Source of the DNA: Tamlana sp038148895
GTDB taxonomy: Bacteria; Bacteroidota; Bacteroidia; Flavobacteriales; Flavobacteriaceae
Length of the DNA: 64,000 bases
Assembly: GCA_038148895.1 (NCBI GenBank)
Contig: JBBVGQ010000001.1
Direction: 5' to 3' (one strand)
Part shown: piece after piece, positions 1 through 8,238 of the stretch
How the letters are laid out: the number at the start of each line of letters is the position of its first letter
Position numbering within the stretch: the first letter of the stretch is position 1
Position numbers and translations under genes: made by a program
Notes under the pieces: model-generated
What the model was told of the DNA's origin: nothing
Database searches by the model: none
The model's input: only the letters and a program-made list of their open reading frames with translations

Positions 1-2017
1 CTTGATCCTCATCTCCGTTGTATCCCGTATTAGGGCTTAGACCTGAAAAAACTTGTTTCACAATTTTTCTCGACCAATACTGCGTTAAATCTGGTCTTCC
101 TAATTCTTCAAAAATGAACGCAGTTTGTATTGAAGGCTGGTTACCATAATTAATAGGAATCCTGCTAAACTCTGGATGCAGTTCCGCGGCATGTGAATCT
201 CCGGAGCTAAACCTTAAATTTTCAGCTTCAACAAACTGCGCATTTAATTTATTCACACTTTTTGCTGCCCCACCCATTAAATCTGCCAAACCAACAATAT
301 CATGAGGCACAAACCAAGTTACCTGAGCTGCATTTGCCTCTATAAATCCATGCTGGTATTGGTAGGGATCAAAATTTTTATACCATTTTCCATCAACATC
401 CTTAGGACGCATCCAACCAGTAACAGCATCGTAAATATGTCGATAATTTTCAGATCTTTTTGTGAAATATTTATAATCTTCATCGTTGCCTAATTTCTTT
501 GCCAATTGAGCTAAAGTCCAATCTTGATAAGCGTACTCCAAAGTCAAGCTTGCTCCATCTTGATGGCTACCATATTGTCCATCGGGGTTTGGATAAGGCA
601 CAAAACCTTTTTCCAAATAGTACTTAAGGCCACCACCTTTTTCCGTATCGTGTTCATAACCAGCCTTCTCCATAATTCCACCAGGCATATGGTTAGTTTT
701 TAAAGCTTTATAAAACAAATCTAAATTGCTATCCAATATACCTTTTTGAAAAGCACTTACTACAAATGGTGTTGATGAAGCGCCTGTCATAACATAAGTG
801 TAATTACCTCCTGAGGGTCCCCTAGGCATAAGCCCCCCATCTTTGTAATATTGCAACAATGAATACGAAAACTCTTCCATTATTTCTGGGTAAACCAATC
901 CCCAAAGCGTATTTAATGTCCATTGAGCTCCCCAAAATGAATCTGAATTATAATGGTTAAACATTAGCTCTCCTCGACTGTTTAAAGGTAGCTGACCCAC
1001 CTTAAATCGTTCTCCTGTATTATCAGGATATTCGCCATTTGCATCATTAATAATCCTTCTTCCTTGTAATGAATGCCATAAATCTGTATAAAACCTCCTT
1101 TGTTCTTTTTCTGTACCTCCTTTAATTTTTATTCTACCTAGCAATTCATTCCATTCCTCTTTAGAATCCATTACTACTTTGTTGAAGTCCCAATGAGGCA
1201 ATTCCTTTATAATATTATTTTCCGCATTTTGAATCGAGGTATATGAAATACCCGCTTTTAAAAGAACTGCTTGATTTACAGGTTCGAGAAGAACTAAGTA
1301 ATTACCTGTTTTGCTATCCTTTTCAATTGATTGTATTGGTACATTTAACTCTATTTTAAAATAAATTGTCAAAGGTTTTGGTCGCCTATGCGTCGGGGTT
1401 GCAACTAATTTACCCTCCAATGAAGTTCTCCCAGTTTGCTCCAAGACTCCTTCAGCATTATCACAAGGCCCTAACATGGTATTTAAATTGAAGAGTATAC
1501 CTGAATCTTTATTTTTTGGAAAACCGTATTTATGAAATCCGACCCTTTTGGTGCTAGTCAACTCAACATCAATACCGTATCTTTCTAAACCAACCGAATG
1601 ATAACCTGGCTTTACAACTTCTTTGTCGTGAGAAAACGAAGAGTAGAAGTCTGTAAAAATAGAGTTACTATTTTCTTGATTAATTATTACTGGCATAATT
1701 GATAAACCAGACATTTGCCATGCATGAATATGACTGAAGCCTTTAATTGTGTCTGTTTTAAACCTATAACCACTATCCCAAGCTCCATTAATTTCAGTAT
1801 CTGGGCTAAGGTTTACCATCCCAAATGGCCTGCTTGCTGAAGAAAAGAAAAACCATCTAGAATTATTTGTGTCTGAAATCGGATAAACCTTTTCAACAAA
1901 ATCAATTCTCTGCTCGTATTCATTAACAAGTTCATTTTTATCCCGACAAGAAAAAAAATGAATTGCAATCACCAGTAAAGCAATTGTTTTAACAGAAATA
2001 GTTTTGTTCAAGCTCAT
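1..2017 (-). CDS. GH92 family glycosidase, lipoprotein (C-terminus cut by window edge)
   Basis: A continuous minus-strand frame of 672 codons starts at the ATG at 2017-2015 and runs off the left edge. The N-terminus is a lipoprotein signal (IAIHFFSC, Cys24). Conserved GH92 blocks read in order: RPFGMVNLSPDT, GYRFKTDTIKGFSHIH, NSDSFWGAQWTLNTLWGL, SGGNYTYVMTGASSTPFVV, ASLTLEYAYQDW, EANAAQVTWFVPHD, and at the edge GYNGDEDQ. GH92 enzymes are calcium-dependent exo-alpha-mannosidases that trim N-glycans or mannans in the periplasm or at the cell surface. Only about 80-100 residues appear to be missing. The family is clear; the exact linkage is not. It is transcribed away from the inositol oxygenase gene and has a long untranslated leader if the -7 box near 2350 is used. 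Confidence 0.88.
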   Translation of the reverse strand, partial: MSLNKTISVKTIALLVIAIHFFSCRDKNELVNEYEQRIDFVEKVYPISDTNNSRWFFFSSASRPFGMVNLSPDTEINGAWDSGYRFKTDTIKGFSHIHAWQMSGLSIMPVIINQENSNSIFTDFYSSFSHDKEVVKPGYHSVGLERYGIDVELTSTKRVGFHKYGFPKNKDSGILFNLNTMLGPCDNAEGVLEQTGRTSLEGKLVATPTHRRPKPLTIYFKIELNVPIQSIEKDSKTGNYLVLLEPVNQAVLLKAGISYTSIQNAENNIIKELPHWDFNKVVMDSKEEWNELLGRIKIKGGTEKEQRRFYTDLWHSLQGRRIINDANGEYPDNTGERFKVGQLPLNSRGELMFNHYNSDSFWGAQWTLNTLWGLVYPEIMEEFSYSLLQYYKDGGLMPRGPSGGNYTYVMTGASSTPFVVSAFQKGILDSNLDLFYKALKTNHMPGGIMEKAGYEHDTEKGGGLKYYLEKGFVPYPNPDGQYGSHQDGASLTLEYAYQDWTLAQLAKKLGNDEDYKYFTKRSENYRHIYDAVTGWMRPKDVDGKWYKNFDPYQYQHGFIEANAAQVTWFVPHDIVGLADLMGGAAKSVNKLNAQFVEAENLRFSSGDSHAAELHPEFSRIPINYGNQPSIQTAFIFEELGRPDLTQYWSRKIVKQVFSGLSPNTGYNGDEDQ

Positions 2018-2348
2018 TTTGAATTAAAACGATGTGATTAAAAATCTTAACTCCATAAAATACTTTATTCCAAGACATAAAAATATAAGCAGGATTATTC
2101 TCCTGCCTATATCAAACTAAAATTTAATTAAACTAAATAAATACTAAACATATAATCTTTGCTGAATATTATCTTTTTTACCTCAAAAACATCCTCAAAT
2201 TTACCCATCAACTCTATGAAAGTTGAGAAATAAAACCCACTCATTAAACCAACTAACCATTAAAAAACTCACTTTTCTTTTCCAACACCTCAATTTTACA
2301 CACCAAATAGGTTTAAATTCTCAAAAAAGTATTACCTCCATTTTTTTT

Positions 2349-2356
2349 TAAAATTA
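2349..2356 (-). promoter_or_regulatory. -7-like box TAATTTTA for the GH92 gene
   Basis: On the minus strand this matches seven of eight positions of TAnnTTTG and lies 19 bases downstream of the left 28-base element, mirroring the arrangement on the other side. It implies an untranslated leader of about 320 nt. Whether that leader is real is open. Confidence 0.4.
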
Positions 2357-2375
2357 TCGCTTCAGCACAAATAAC

Positions 2376-2403
2376 AAATGGATTTTTTCTTCAAAAACAT
2401 GGA
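2376..2403 (-). repeat. 28-base regulatory element, left copy (faces GH92)
   Basis: Read on the minus strand, this element matches the right copy at 26 of 28 bases. It contains two TCCAT half-sites 21 bases apart, at 2403-2399 and 2382-2378. A TAATTTTA box (2356-2349, minus) lies 19 bases downstream. Two direct half-sites spaced by two helical turns are typical for AraC-type activators, including the DNA-binding part of hybrid two-component sensors. This copy is inferred to drive the GH92 gene. Confidence 0.6.
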
Positions 2404-2488
2404 ACTTGCAATTTTTGCTGATTATTTATTATGTCTTATTCATAAAATCCTCAATTACATTGGCCTGAAAAACAAAGACTGCATTCTA

Positions 2489-2516
2489 TCCATATTTTTG
2501 AAGAAAACATCCATTT
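2489..2516 (+). repeat. 28-base regulatory element, right copy (faces inositol oxygenase)
   Basis: Plus-strand copy of the same element, with TCCAT at 2489-2493 and again at 2510-2514, a 21-base period. The TAATTTTG box at 2537-2544 begins 20 bases after it, so the proximal half-site sits where the -33 box would be. This is the geometry expected of an activator that contacts RNA polymerase. The regulator is not in the window. Confidence 0.6.
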
Positions 2517-2536
2517 ATAAAAATCTGTTTCTTTTG

Positions 2537-2544
2537 TAATTTTG
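2537..2544 (+). promoter_or_regulatory. -7 box TAATTTTG for the inositol oxygenase operon
   Basis: Perfect match to the Bacteroidota -7 consensus TAnnTTTG, 111 bases before the ATG at 2656. No TTG lies at the usual -33 distance; the proximal TCCAT half-site occupies that place, which suggests activator dependence. Confidence 0.5.
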
Positions 2545-2655
2545 TTGAATCAGCGTGTTTGAATAACACTAAAACAGTTTCTGGCACTCAAGGGTGTTAT
2601 ATCAATATGGATGTAAAACAACTAACTAACGGAAGAAACAAAAAATAATAAAATT

Positions 2656-3534
2656 ATGGATACTTCACCTGAAAACAACAAGGCAAACCCCATGCATAAT
2701 ATTGATGACTGGGAGGACAATTTAATTGAGCGTTATCCCAACCCGGAGAAACCTTCAAAAGAAAAGGAAGAGTTTCGAAATTATGTGGATTCAGAACGTG
2801 CTGAGACCGTTAGAGAGTTTTATAAAATCAACCATAAATATCAAACTTATGATTTTGTTTGTAAAAAGGAGCAAGAGTTTCTAAAGTTTGACAGAAAGGA
2901 AATGTCGCTTTGGGAAGCCATAGACTTTCTCAACACCTTAGTAGATGATAGCGACCCAGACATAGACTTAGACCAACTTCAGCATTTACTGCAAACCTCT
3001 GAAGCCATTAGAGCTGATGGCCACCCAGATTGGTTTGTGCTTACTGGATTTTTACACGATGTAGGCAAGGTCCTTTGCTTGTTCGGAGAACCCCAATGGG
3101 CAGTAGTTGGAGACACCTTTCCTGTGGGATGTAAGTTTTCAGAAAAAATAGTATATCCTGAGTTTTTTGATGAAAATCCCGATTCAAAAGATGAAAGATA
3201 CAATACAAAATTTGGTGTTTATTCTCCAAATTGTGGATTGGACAAAGTGAAAATGAGTTGGGGCCACGATGAGTATTTATACCAAATAATGAAGGATTAT
3301 TTGCCTGTGCCAGCACTTTACATAATTAGATACCACTCATTTTACGCGCAACATAGAGAAAACGCCTACGCCCACTTAATGAATAAAAAAGATATTGAAA
3401 TGTTTGAATGGGTTAAGAAATTTAATCCCTATGATTTATATACAAAGGCTCCTGTAAAACCGGACTCAAAACGCCTCAGACCTTATTATGAGGAGTTAGT
3501 GAAAAAATATTTACCAGATACTTTAAAATTTTAA
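2656..3534 (+). CDS. Inositol oxygenase (myo-inositol to D-glucuronate)
   Basis: 292 residues, close to the 285 of the mammalian enzyme, with no signal peptide, so cytoplasmic. MIOX is a mixed-valent di-iron HD-domain oxygenase that opens myo-inositol with O2 to give D-glucuronate. The six iron ligands can be matched by motif: His110 (HLLQTSEAIR), His134-Asp135 (GFLHDVGK), His204 (SWGHDEY), His227 (HSFYAQH) and Asp260 (NPYDLY). The family is widespread in eukaryotes and patchy in bacteria, including Bacteroidota. It is followed 15 bases later by a sodium:solute symporter, so the pair probably imports and oxidizes inositol. The glucuronate product meets the same pathway as sugar acid released by the GH67 enzyme further right. 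Confidence 0.93.
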   Translation: MDTSPENNKANPMHNIDDWEDNLIERYPNPEKPSKEKEEFRNYVDSERAETVREFYKINHKYQTYDFVCKKEQEFLKFDRKEMSLWEAIDFLNTLVDDSDPDIDLDQLQHLLQTSEAIRADGHPDWFVLTGFLHDVGKVLCLFGEPQWAVVGDTFPVGCKFSEKIVYPEFFDENPDSKDERYNTKFGVYSPNCGLDKVKMSWGHDEYLYQIMKDYLPVPALYIIRYHSFYAQHRENAYAHLMNKKDIEMFEWVKKFNPYDLYTKAPVKPDSKRLRPYYEELVKKYLPDTLKF

Positions 3535-3549
3535 TTAAAATAATTCACT

Positions 3550-5121
3550 ATGGTTTATACCTATTTGGGGTTTTTTGGATTTACTTTGTTCGTTATCATT
3601 TACACTACTTACAAACTCCGAAAAGATAAATTCACAACCTCAAAAGGTTATTTTTTGGCAGGCAAAAGCCTAACCGGACCTATTATTGCAGGCTCCATGA
3701 TTCTTACAAATATATCAACGGAGCATCTAATAGGCATGAATGGAAACTCATATAAGAATGGCATAATTGTAATTGCATGGGAGGTAACTTCTGCCATAGC
3801 CTTAGTTATTGCTGCCATTTATTTCATTCCCAAGTTTATAAAAATGGGATTGACGACAATTCCTGAATTTTTGGAAAAACGTTTTGATGGAACAATCCGA
3901 TCAGTAGTGGCACTTTTGTTGATGTGCTCTTTTGTGATTACACTATTGCCAATTGTCCTATATTCAGGAGCAATTAATATTGAAAGTATATTTGACTTCT
4001 CTATTATGTTTGGTATTACCAAAGCTCAGTCACTAATTTATACCGTTCTAACTATAGGCATCATCGGTTCATTGTATGCCATTTTTGGTGGTTTAAAGGC
4101 GGTGGCCTACTCCGACTCATTAAATGGTATTGGATTGATGCTCGGGGGATTGCTAGTTCCCTTAATTGCGCTTTATCAAATTGGAGATGGACATATATTA
4201 AACGGACTAAACACAGTATATCAATTTAACCCCGAAAAATTTAATATTATTGGCAAATCGGATTCCACCTTGCCTTTTTCAGTATTATTTACTGGTTTAA
4301 TGATTAATCAATTGTACTTCTGGGGAATGAACCAGGCAATTATACAAAGAGCGTTTGGTGCTAAAAATCTGGTTGAAGCGCAAAAAGGACTCATCTATAC
4401 AGGAGCACTAAAGCTATTTGTACCAGTTATTATTGTATTACCAGGATTGATTGGTTTCTACTATTTCCATGACCAATATTATGACAATCCGGATTTGATT
4501 TATCCCTTACTGGTAAAAAAGGTTTTACCAACATATCTCTACGGGTTCTTTGCGGCTGTAATTTTAGGGGCAGTACTTAGCACGTTCAACAGTGTCTTGA
4601 ATTCTGCAAGTACCATCTTCTGTTTAGATATTTATAAAAAGCTCATTAACAAGGACGCCAGTGATTATAAATTAGTCAGATATGGCAAGTTATCATCAGT
4701 AATTTTGGCAATAATAGCCATTTCTGTGGCTCCTTTGGTTGCATATGCACCAGAAGGCCTATACCAATTGTTGCAGCAACTAAACGGTATATTTTTTATC
4801 CCAATTTCATCAATAATTATAGCAGGCATATTTTTTAAGAAAATAAACACCACAGGAGCCAAAGCCGGATTGTTCTTTGGATTTGCTTTCTATATATTAA
4901 CAACTTTTATTTTACAACTAAACATTCATTTTGTCCACCTATGGGGCATTGAATTTGTTTTGAACTTCATTATTATGTTTGCTGTATCAAGGTTTTACCC
5001 ATCAGAGGAATATCATCCAGAGTTATACAAAGGACAAGAAGAAAAATTCTGGAAACACGTCAAGTTTTTTGGTTCATTATTAATATTTCTTACCGTTTTA
5101 ATTTATATCCTTTTGTCGTAG
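3550..5121 (+). CDS. Sodium:solute symporter (SSS/SLC5 family), probable inositol or sugar-acid importer
   Basis: 523 residues with about 13-14 hydrophobic segments starting at the N-terminus and ending at the last residues (LIFLTVLIYILLS). The region FLAGKSLTGPIIAGSMILTN is the typical first-helix sodium-site segment of SSS transporters, and GLTTIPEFLEKRF is also conserved. It lies 15 bases after the inositol oxygenase gene, so myo-inositol is the natural candidate substrate; glucuronate is an alternative. The gene ends at a TAG, yet the same frame stays open for a further 49 codons (5122-5271), so the C-terminus may have been shortened. Confidence 0.85.
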   Translation: MVYTYLGFFGFTLFVIIYTTYKLRKDKFTTSKGYFLAGKSLTGPIIAGSMILTNISTEHLIGMNGNSYKNGIIVIAWEVTSAIALVIAAIYFIPKFIKMGLTTIPEFLEKRFDGTIRSVVALLLMCSFVITLLPIVLYSGAINIESIFDFSIMFGITKAQSLIYTVLTIGIIGSLYAIFGGLKAVAYSDSLNGIGLMLGGLLVPLIALYQIGDGHILNGLNTVYQFNPEKFNIIGKSDSTLPFSVLFTGLMINQLYFWGMNQAIIQRAFGAKNLVEAQKGLIYTGALKLFVPVIIVLPGLIGFYYFHDQYYDNPDLIYPLLVKKVLPTYLYGFFAAVILGAVLSTFNSVLNSASTIFCLDIYKKLINKDASDYKLVRYGKLSSVILAIIAISVAPLVAYAPEGLYQLLQQLNGIFFIPISSIIIAGIFFKKINTTGAKAGLFFGFAFYILTTFILQLNIHFVHLWGIEFVLNFIIMFAVSRFYPSEEYHPELYKGQEEKFWKHVKFFGSLLIFLTVLIYILLS

Positions 5122-5372
5122 TTTAGATTAGAAACATTGGTCGAAAACATAAAAGCGCAAATCCCAGTTGATATGAGGCCTTACAAATCTGACTTTAAAA
5201 TTAACACTTTAGGCCATCAAAAGGCATTACCTTACTATATCAAAGGGTATATTGACCCAGAAAACCATTAAACTGTGGCCCATTAATGAACATGTCCTTA
5301 AATTAGAATAAATATTGACTTTTTATATTAAAAAAGTCTTTGAATTTGAATTGGCAAACAAACTAAAATAAA

Positions 5373-5388
5373 GCAACCGATTGCGTAA
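5373..5388 (+). promoter_or_regulatory. LacI-type operator 1 (before GH2)
   Basis: Sequence GCAACCGATTGCGTAA. The core GCAA-nCGn-TTGC is an inverted repeat with a central CG, the hallmark of LacI/PurR-family operators. The identical 16-mer occurs at 23806-23821, and its close reverse complement at 10461-10476. The right half-site TTG coincides with the -33 box, so binding should block RNA polymerase. Confidence 0.8.
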
Positions 5389-5411
5389 TTTGATTTTATT
5401 TGTTACATTTG
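5381..5411 (+). promoter_or_regulatory. Promoter of GH2-quinoprotein unit
   Basis: TTG at 5381-5383, a 20-base spacer, then TACATTTG at 5404-5411, a full match to the Bacteroidota -33/-7 promoter. The ATG follows 27 bases later. Spacer and -7 box are identical to those of the susC promoter. Confidence 0.7.
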
Positions 5412-5438
5412 CTATTCTCCAACCACTAAACTAGATAC

Positions 5439-8180
5439 ATGTACTATTATAATTTCAACCGAATTCTTCTTTTCCCAATATCTTTTTGCCTTCTTTTTTT
5501 ATCTTCTTGCAACTCAGGCTTAAACACTAATCAAATTAATAGAGAAAGAATTTTGATAAATGAAGACTGGAAATTCTTTAAATATAAAACTATTGAAGAT
5601 GCTGACAATTTAATTTATGACGTACGCCCCATTATTGAAAATACAGATGATACGAAAGAAGCAGATAGTAAGCCAACCGAAGCAATAGAAATTGTATCAA
5701 CACAAAATGCCCTTAAACCTTATATTTTACCAACTGCCAATGCTTTTATAAAAAATGCAAACAAACATTACAAAAGACCTGAAGGGCAGCCTGGAAAAGA
5801 TTTTCCTTTTGTGAAAAACGAGTTTAACGATGATGATTGGAAAACAGTCAACCTACCTCATGATTGGGCTATTGAAGGCCCTTTTTACTCTGGTTGGGAT
5901 GCTGAAGTTGGAGGCGGTATGGGACGTTTGCCCAGTCATGGCGTGGCTTGGTACCGAAAAAAATTGAACATCCCTGAATCGGACAAAAATAAATCCATTT
6001 TCCTGGATATTGATGGGGCTATGTCTTATGCCATGGTTTGGATTAATAGACAATTGGTTGGCGGCTGGCCTTATGGCTATAACTCCTGGCGTTTAAATTT
6101 AACACCTTATCTTACTTTTGGGGGAGAGAATCAATTAAGCATAAGAGTCGATAACCCCAACCATTCATCGCGATGGTATCCTGGAGGTGGCATTTACCGT
6201 AACGTATGGTTGACCAAAACCAATAAAATACATGTATCCCAATGGGGAACCTATGTCACTACACCCGAGGCATCTAAAGAAAATGCTACTGTAGATTTTA
6301 CCGTTTCAATTGATAACAATTCTGATTCTGAAAGTAAAATAGATGTCGCTACAGATATTTATTACATAAATGAAAAAGGTGAACTTTCGGCCAACGTTGT
6401 GGCAACTATTTCAAAACTAACAGCAAAAATCAATGCCCATGGCACCACAACCGTAGAGAGCAAAGCCAACATAAACAATCCAAAACTTTGGGGGCCTCCA
6501 CCAGCTCAAACACCAAATCTTTACAAAGCAATAACTACCATTTCCTTAGATAATCAACCTGTTGATACATATGAGACCATCTTTGGAATTCGCACAATTG
6601 AATTCAACCCCGATAAAGGCCTTTTGGTAAATAATGAACCTATAAAGATCAAGGGCGTAAACCAACATCATGATTTGGGAGCACTTGGCGCTGCATTTAA
6701 TGTTAGAGCTGCTGAGAGACAATTAGAACTATTGAAAGAATTGGGCTGTAACGCCATAAGATTAGCACATAATCCACCAGCTCCAGAATTACTCGAATTG
6801 ACAGACCAAATGGGTTTTCTTGTCATCAATGAAGTTTTTGATTGTTGGGAACGAAAAAAAACACCACACGATTTTCATTTAATATTCCCTGAATGGCATG
6901 AGGCGGATACGCGATCTTTTGTGCGCCGAGACAAAAACCATCCCTCAGTCATATTGTGGAGTTTTGGCAATGAGGTAGGTGAACAATACACTGATGAAGA
7001 CGGAGCTAAGCTTGCCAAAACTTTAAGTGATATTGTAAAAGACGAGGATCCTTCAAGACTTACCACGGCCTCAATGAATTACGCGAAACCATATATGCCT
7101 TTTCCAAATAGCCTGGATGCAATTAGTTTAAATTATCAAGGCGAAGGTATTAGAAATGCACCAGAATATGCCCATTTAAAAGGCATAAACACGCCTCCAT
7201 TATATCAAGATTTTAAAGATGCCTTTCCAGAAAAAGTCATTATCAGTAGCGAAACTGCTGCTGCATTGAGTTCTCGTGGCACTTACTTGTTTCCCGTAAC
7301 GCAAGGAAAAAGTTCTCCCATCTCAGAAGGTATTGGTGGCATTGAAAAAGAAGGCTATGTTAGTGCTTACGAACTTTACACAGCCAATTTTGGGTCTTCA
7401 GCAGACAAAGTTTTTTCCGCACAAGACCAAAACCCTTTTGTGGCCGGTGAGTTTGTTTGGTCAGGTTGGGATTATCTGGGAGAGCCTACACCCTATTACT
7501 TATCTAGAAGCTCATATTTTGGCATCATAGATTTGGCCGGATTCAAAAAAGACCGGTTTTATTTGTATCAATCCCGTTGGAGACCTGACCTTCCCATGGT
7601 ACATATTTTACCACACTGGAACTGGCCTGGCAGAATTGGACAGGTTACCCCCGTTCATGTGTTCACGTCTGGTGATGAAGCTGAACTTTTCCTTAATGGA
7701 AAATCGCTCGGAAAAAAGAAAAAAGACGCCTTTCAATACCGTTTACGTTGGGATGATGTAATCTATGAACCTGGTGAACTCAAAGTTGTTGCTTATAAAA
7801 ACGGGGAAAAATGGGCAGAAAATAGTGCTAAAACAACCGATAAAGGCTCTGCTTTAAGCGCCTCGGCAGACAGAATCAGCATCAATGCCGACGGCAGCGA
7901 TCTATCGTTCGTAACCATAAAAGTTGTTGATAAAAACGGATTGATGGCACCAACGGCGAACAATTTAATTACATTTTCAGTTGAAGGCCCCGGAGACATT
8001 ATTGCTACAGATAATGGAGACCCAACAGATTTGGTCGCTTTTCCTTCACTACAACGTAAAGCTTTTAATGGATTAGCTTTGGTTATTGTGCGTTCTAAAA
8101 AAGATGAAACGGGAACTATTCGCATTACCGCCAAATCTGAGAACTTAAAAACCACATTTACCGAAATTACAGCTAAATAG
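5439..8180 (+). CDS. GH2 family glycoside hydrolase, lipoprotein
   Basis: 913 residues with a lipoprotein signal (LLFLSSC, Cys24). Domains in order: N-terminal sugar-binding jelly roll (about 100-270), Ig-like domain (about 275-395), TIM barrel (about 400-700), a DUF4982-type beta domain, and a C-terminal Ig-like module. The acid/base Glu512 sits in WSFGNEVGEQ and the nucleophile Glu605 in VIISSETAAA. GH2 covers beta-galactosidase, beta-mannosidase, beta-glucuronidase and related exo-activities; the sequence alone does not choose. Within this locus it may remove a galactose or similar cap from xylan side chains. It is first in a unit with the quinoprotein (58-base gap) and sits directly behind operator 1. 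Confidence 0.88.
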   Translation: MYYYNFNRILLFPISFCLLFLSSCNSGLNTNQINRERILINEDWKFFKYKTIEDADNLIYDVRPIIENTDDTKEADSKPTEAIEIVSTQNALKPYILPTANAFIKNANKHYKRPEGQPGKDFPFVKNEFNDDDWKTVNLPHDWAIEGPFYSGWDAEVGGGMGRLPSHGVAWYRKKLNIPESDKNKSIFLDIDGAMSYAMVWINRQLVGGWPYGYNSWRLNLTPYLTFGGENQLSIRVDNPNHSSRWYPGGGIYRNVWLTKTNKIHVSQWGTYVTTPEASKENATVDFTVSIDNNSDSESKIDVATDIYYINEKGELSANVVATISKLTAKINAHGTTTVESKANINNPKLWGPPPAQTPNLYKAITTISLDNQPVDTYETIFGIRTIEFNPDKGLLVNNEPIKIKGVNQHHDLGALGAAFNVRAAERQLELLKELGCNAIRLAHNPPAPELLELTDQMGFLVINEVFDCWERKKTPHDFHLIFPEWHEADTRSFVRRDKNHPSVILWSFGNEVGEQYTDEDGAKLAKTLSDIVKDEDPSRLTTASMNYAKPYMPFPNSLDAISLNYQGEGIRNAPEYAHLKGINTPPLYQDFKDAFPEKVIISSETAAALSSRGTYLFPVTQGKSSPISEGIGGIEKEGYVSAYELYTANFGSSADKVFSAQDQNPFVAGEFVWSGWDYLGEPTPYYLSRSSYFGIIDLAGFKKDRFYLYQSRWRPDLPMVHILPHWNWPGRIGQVTPVHVFTSGDEAELFLNGKSLGKKKKDAFQYRLRWDDVIYEPGELKVVAYKNGEKWAENSAKTTDKGSALSASADRISINADGSDLSFVTIKVVDKNGLMAPTANNLITFSVEGPGDIIATDNGDPTDLVAFPSLQRKAFNGLALVIVRSKKDETGTIRITAKSENLKTTFTEITAK

Positions 8181-8238
8181 TTATCCGGTATTTAAGCAAA
8201 ACATCTAGTCTTCAACATTCAAAACGCACATCATAAGA

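Larger units (their letters stand above)
2018..2655. other. 638-base divergent intergenic region
   Basis: AT-rich region between the divergent GH92 and inositol oxygenase genes. I see no convincing open frame in it. Its main content is a pair of inverted 28-base elements (2376-2403 and 2489-2516) flanked outward by -7-like boxes, described separately. The stretch 2018-2340 would be a leader of about 320 nt for the GH92 transcript and holds nothing else that I can name. Confidence 0.7.
5122..5438. other. 317-base intergenic region before the xylan locus
   Basis: The first 150 bases hold an in-frame open extension of the symporter after its TAG, ending in TAA at 5269-5271. The rest is AT-rich and carries the first LacI-type operator (5373-5388) and the GH2 promoter. 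Confidence 0.7.

Noticed and set aside
302..493. Short plus-strand open frame of 63 codons
   Set aside because: Lies wholly inside the GH92 gene on the other strand, with no promoter or known motif.
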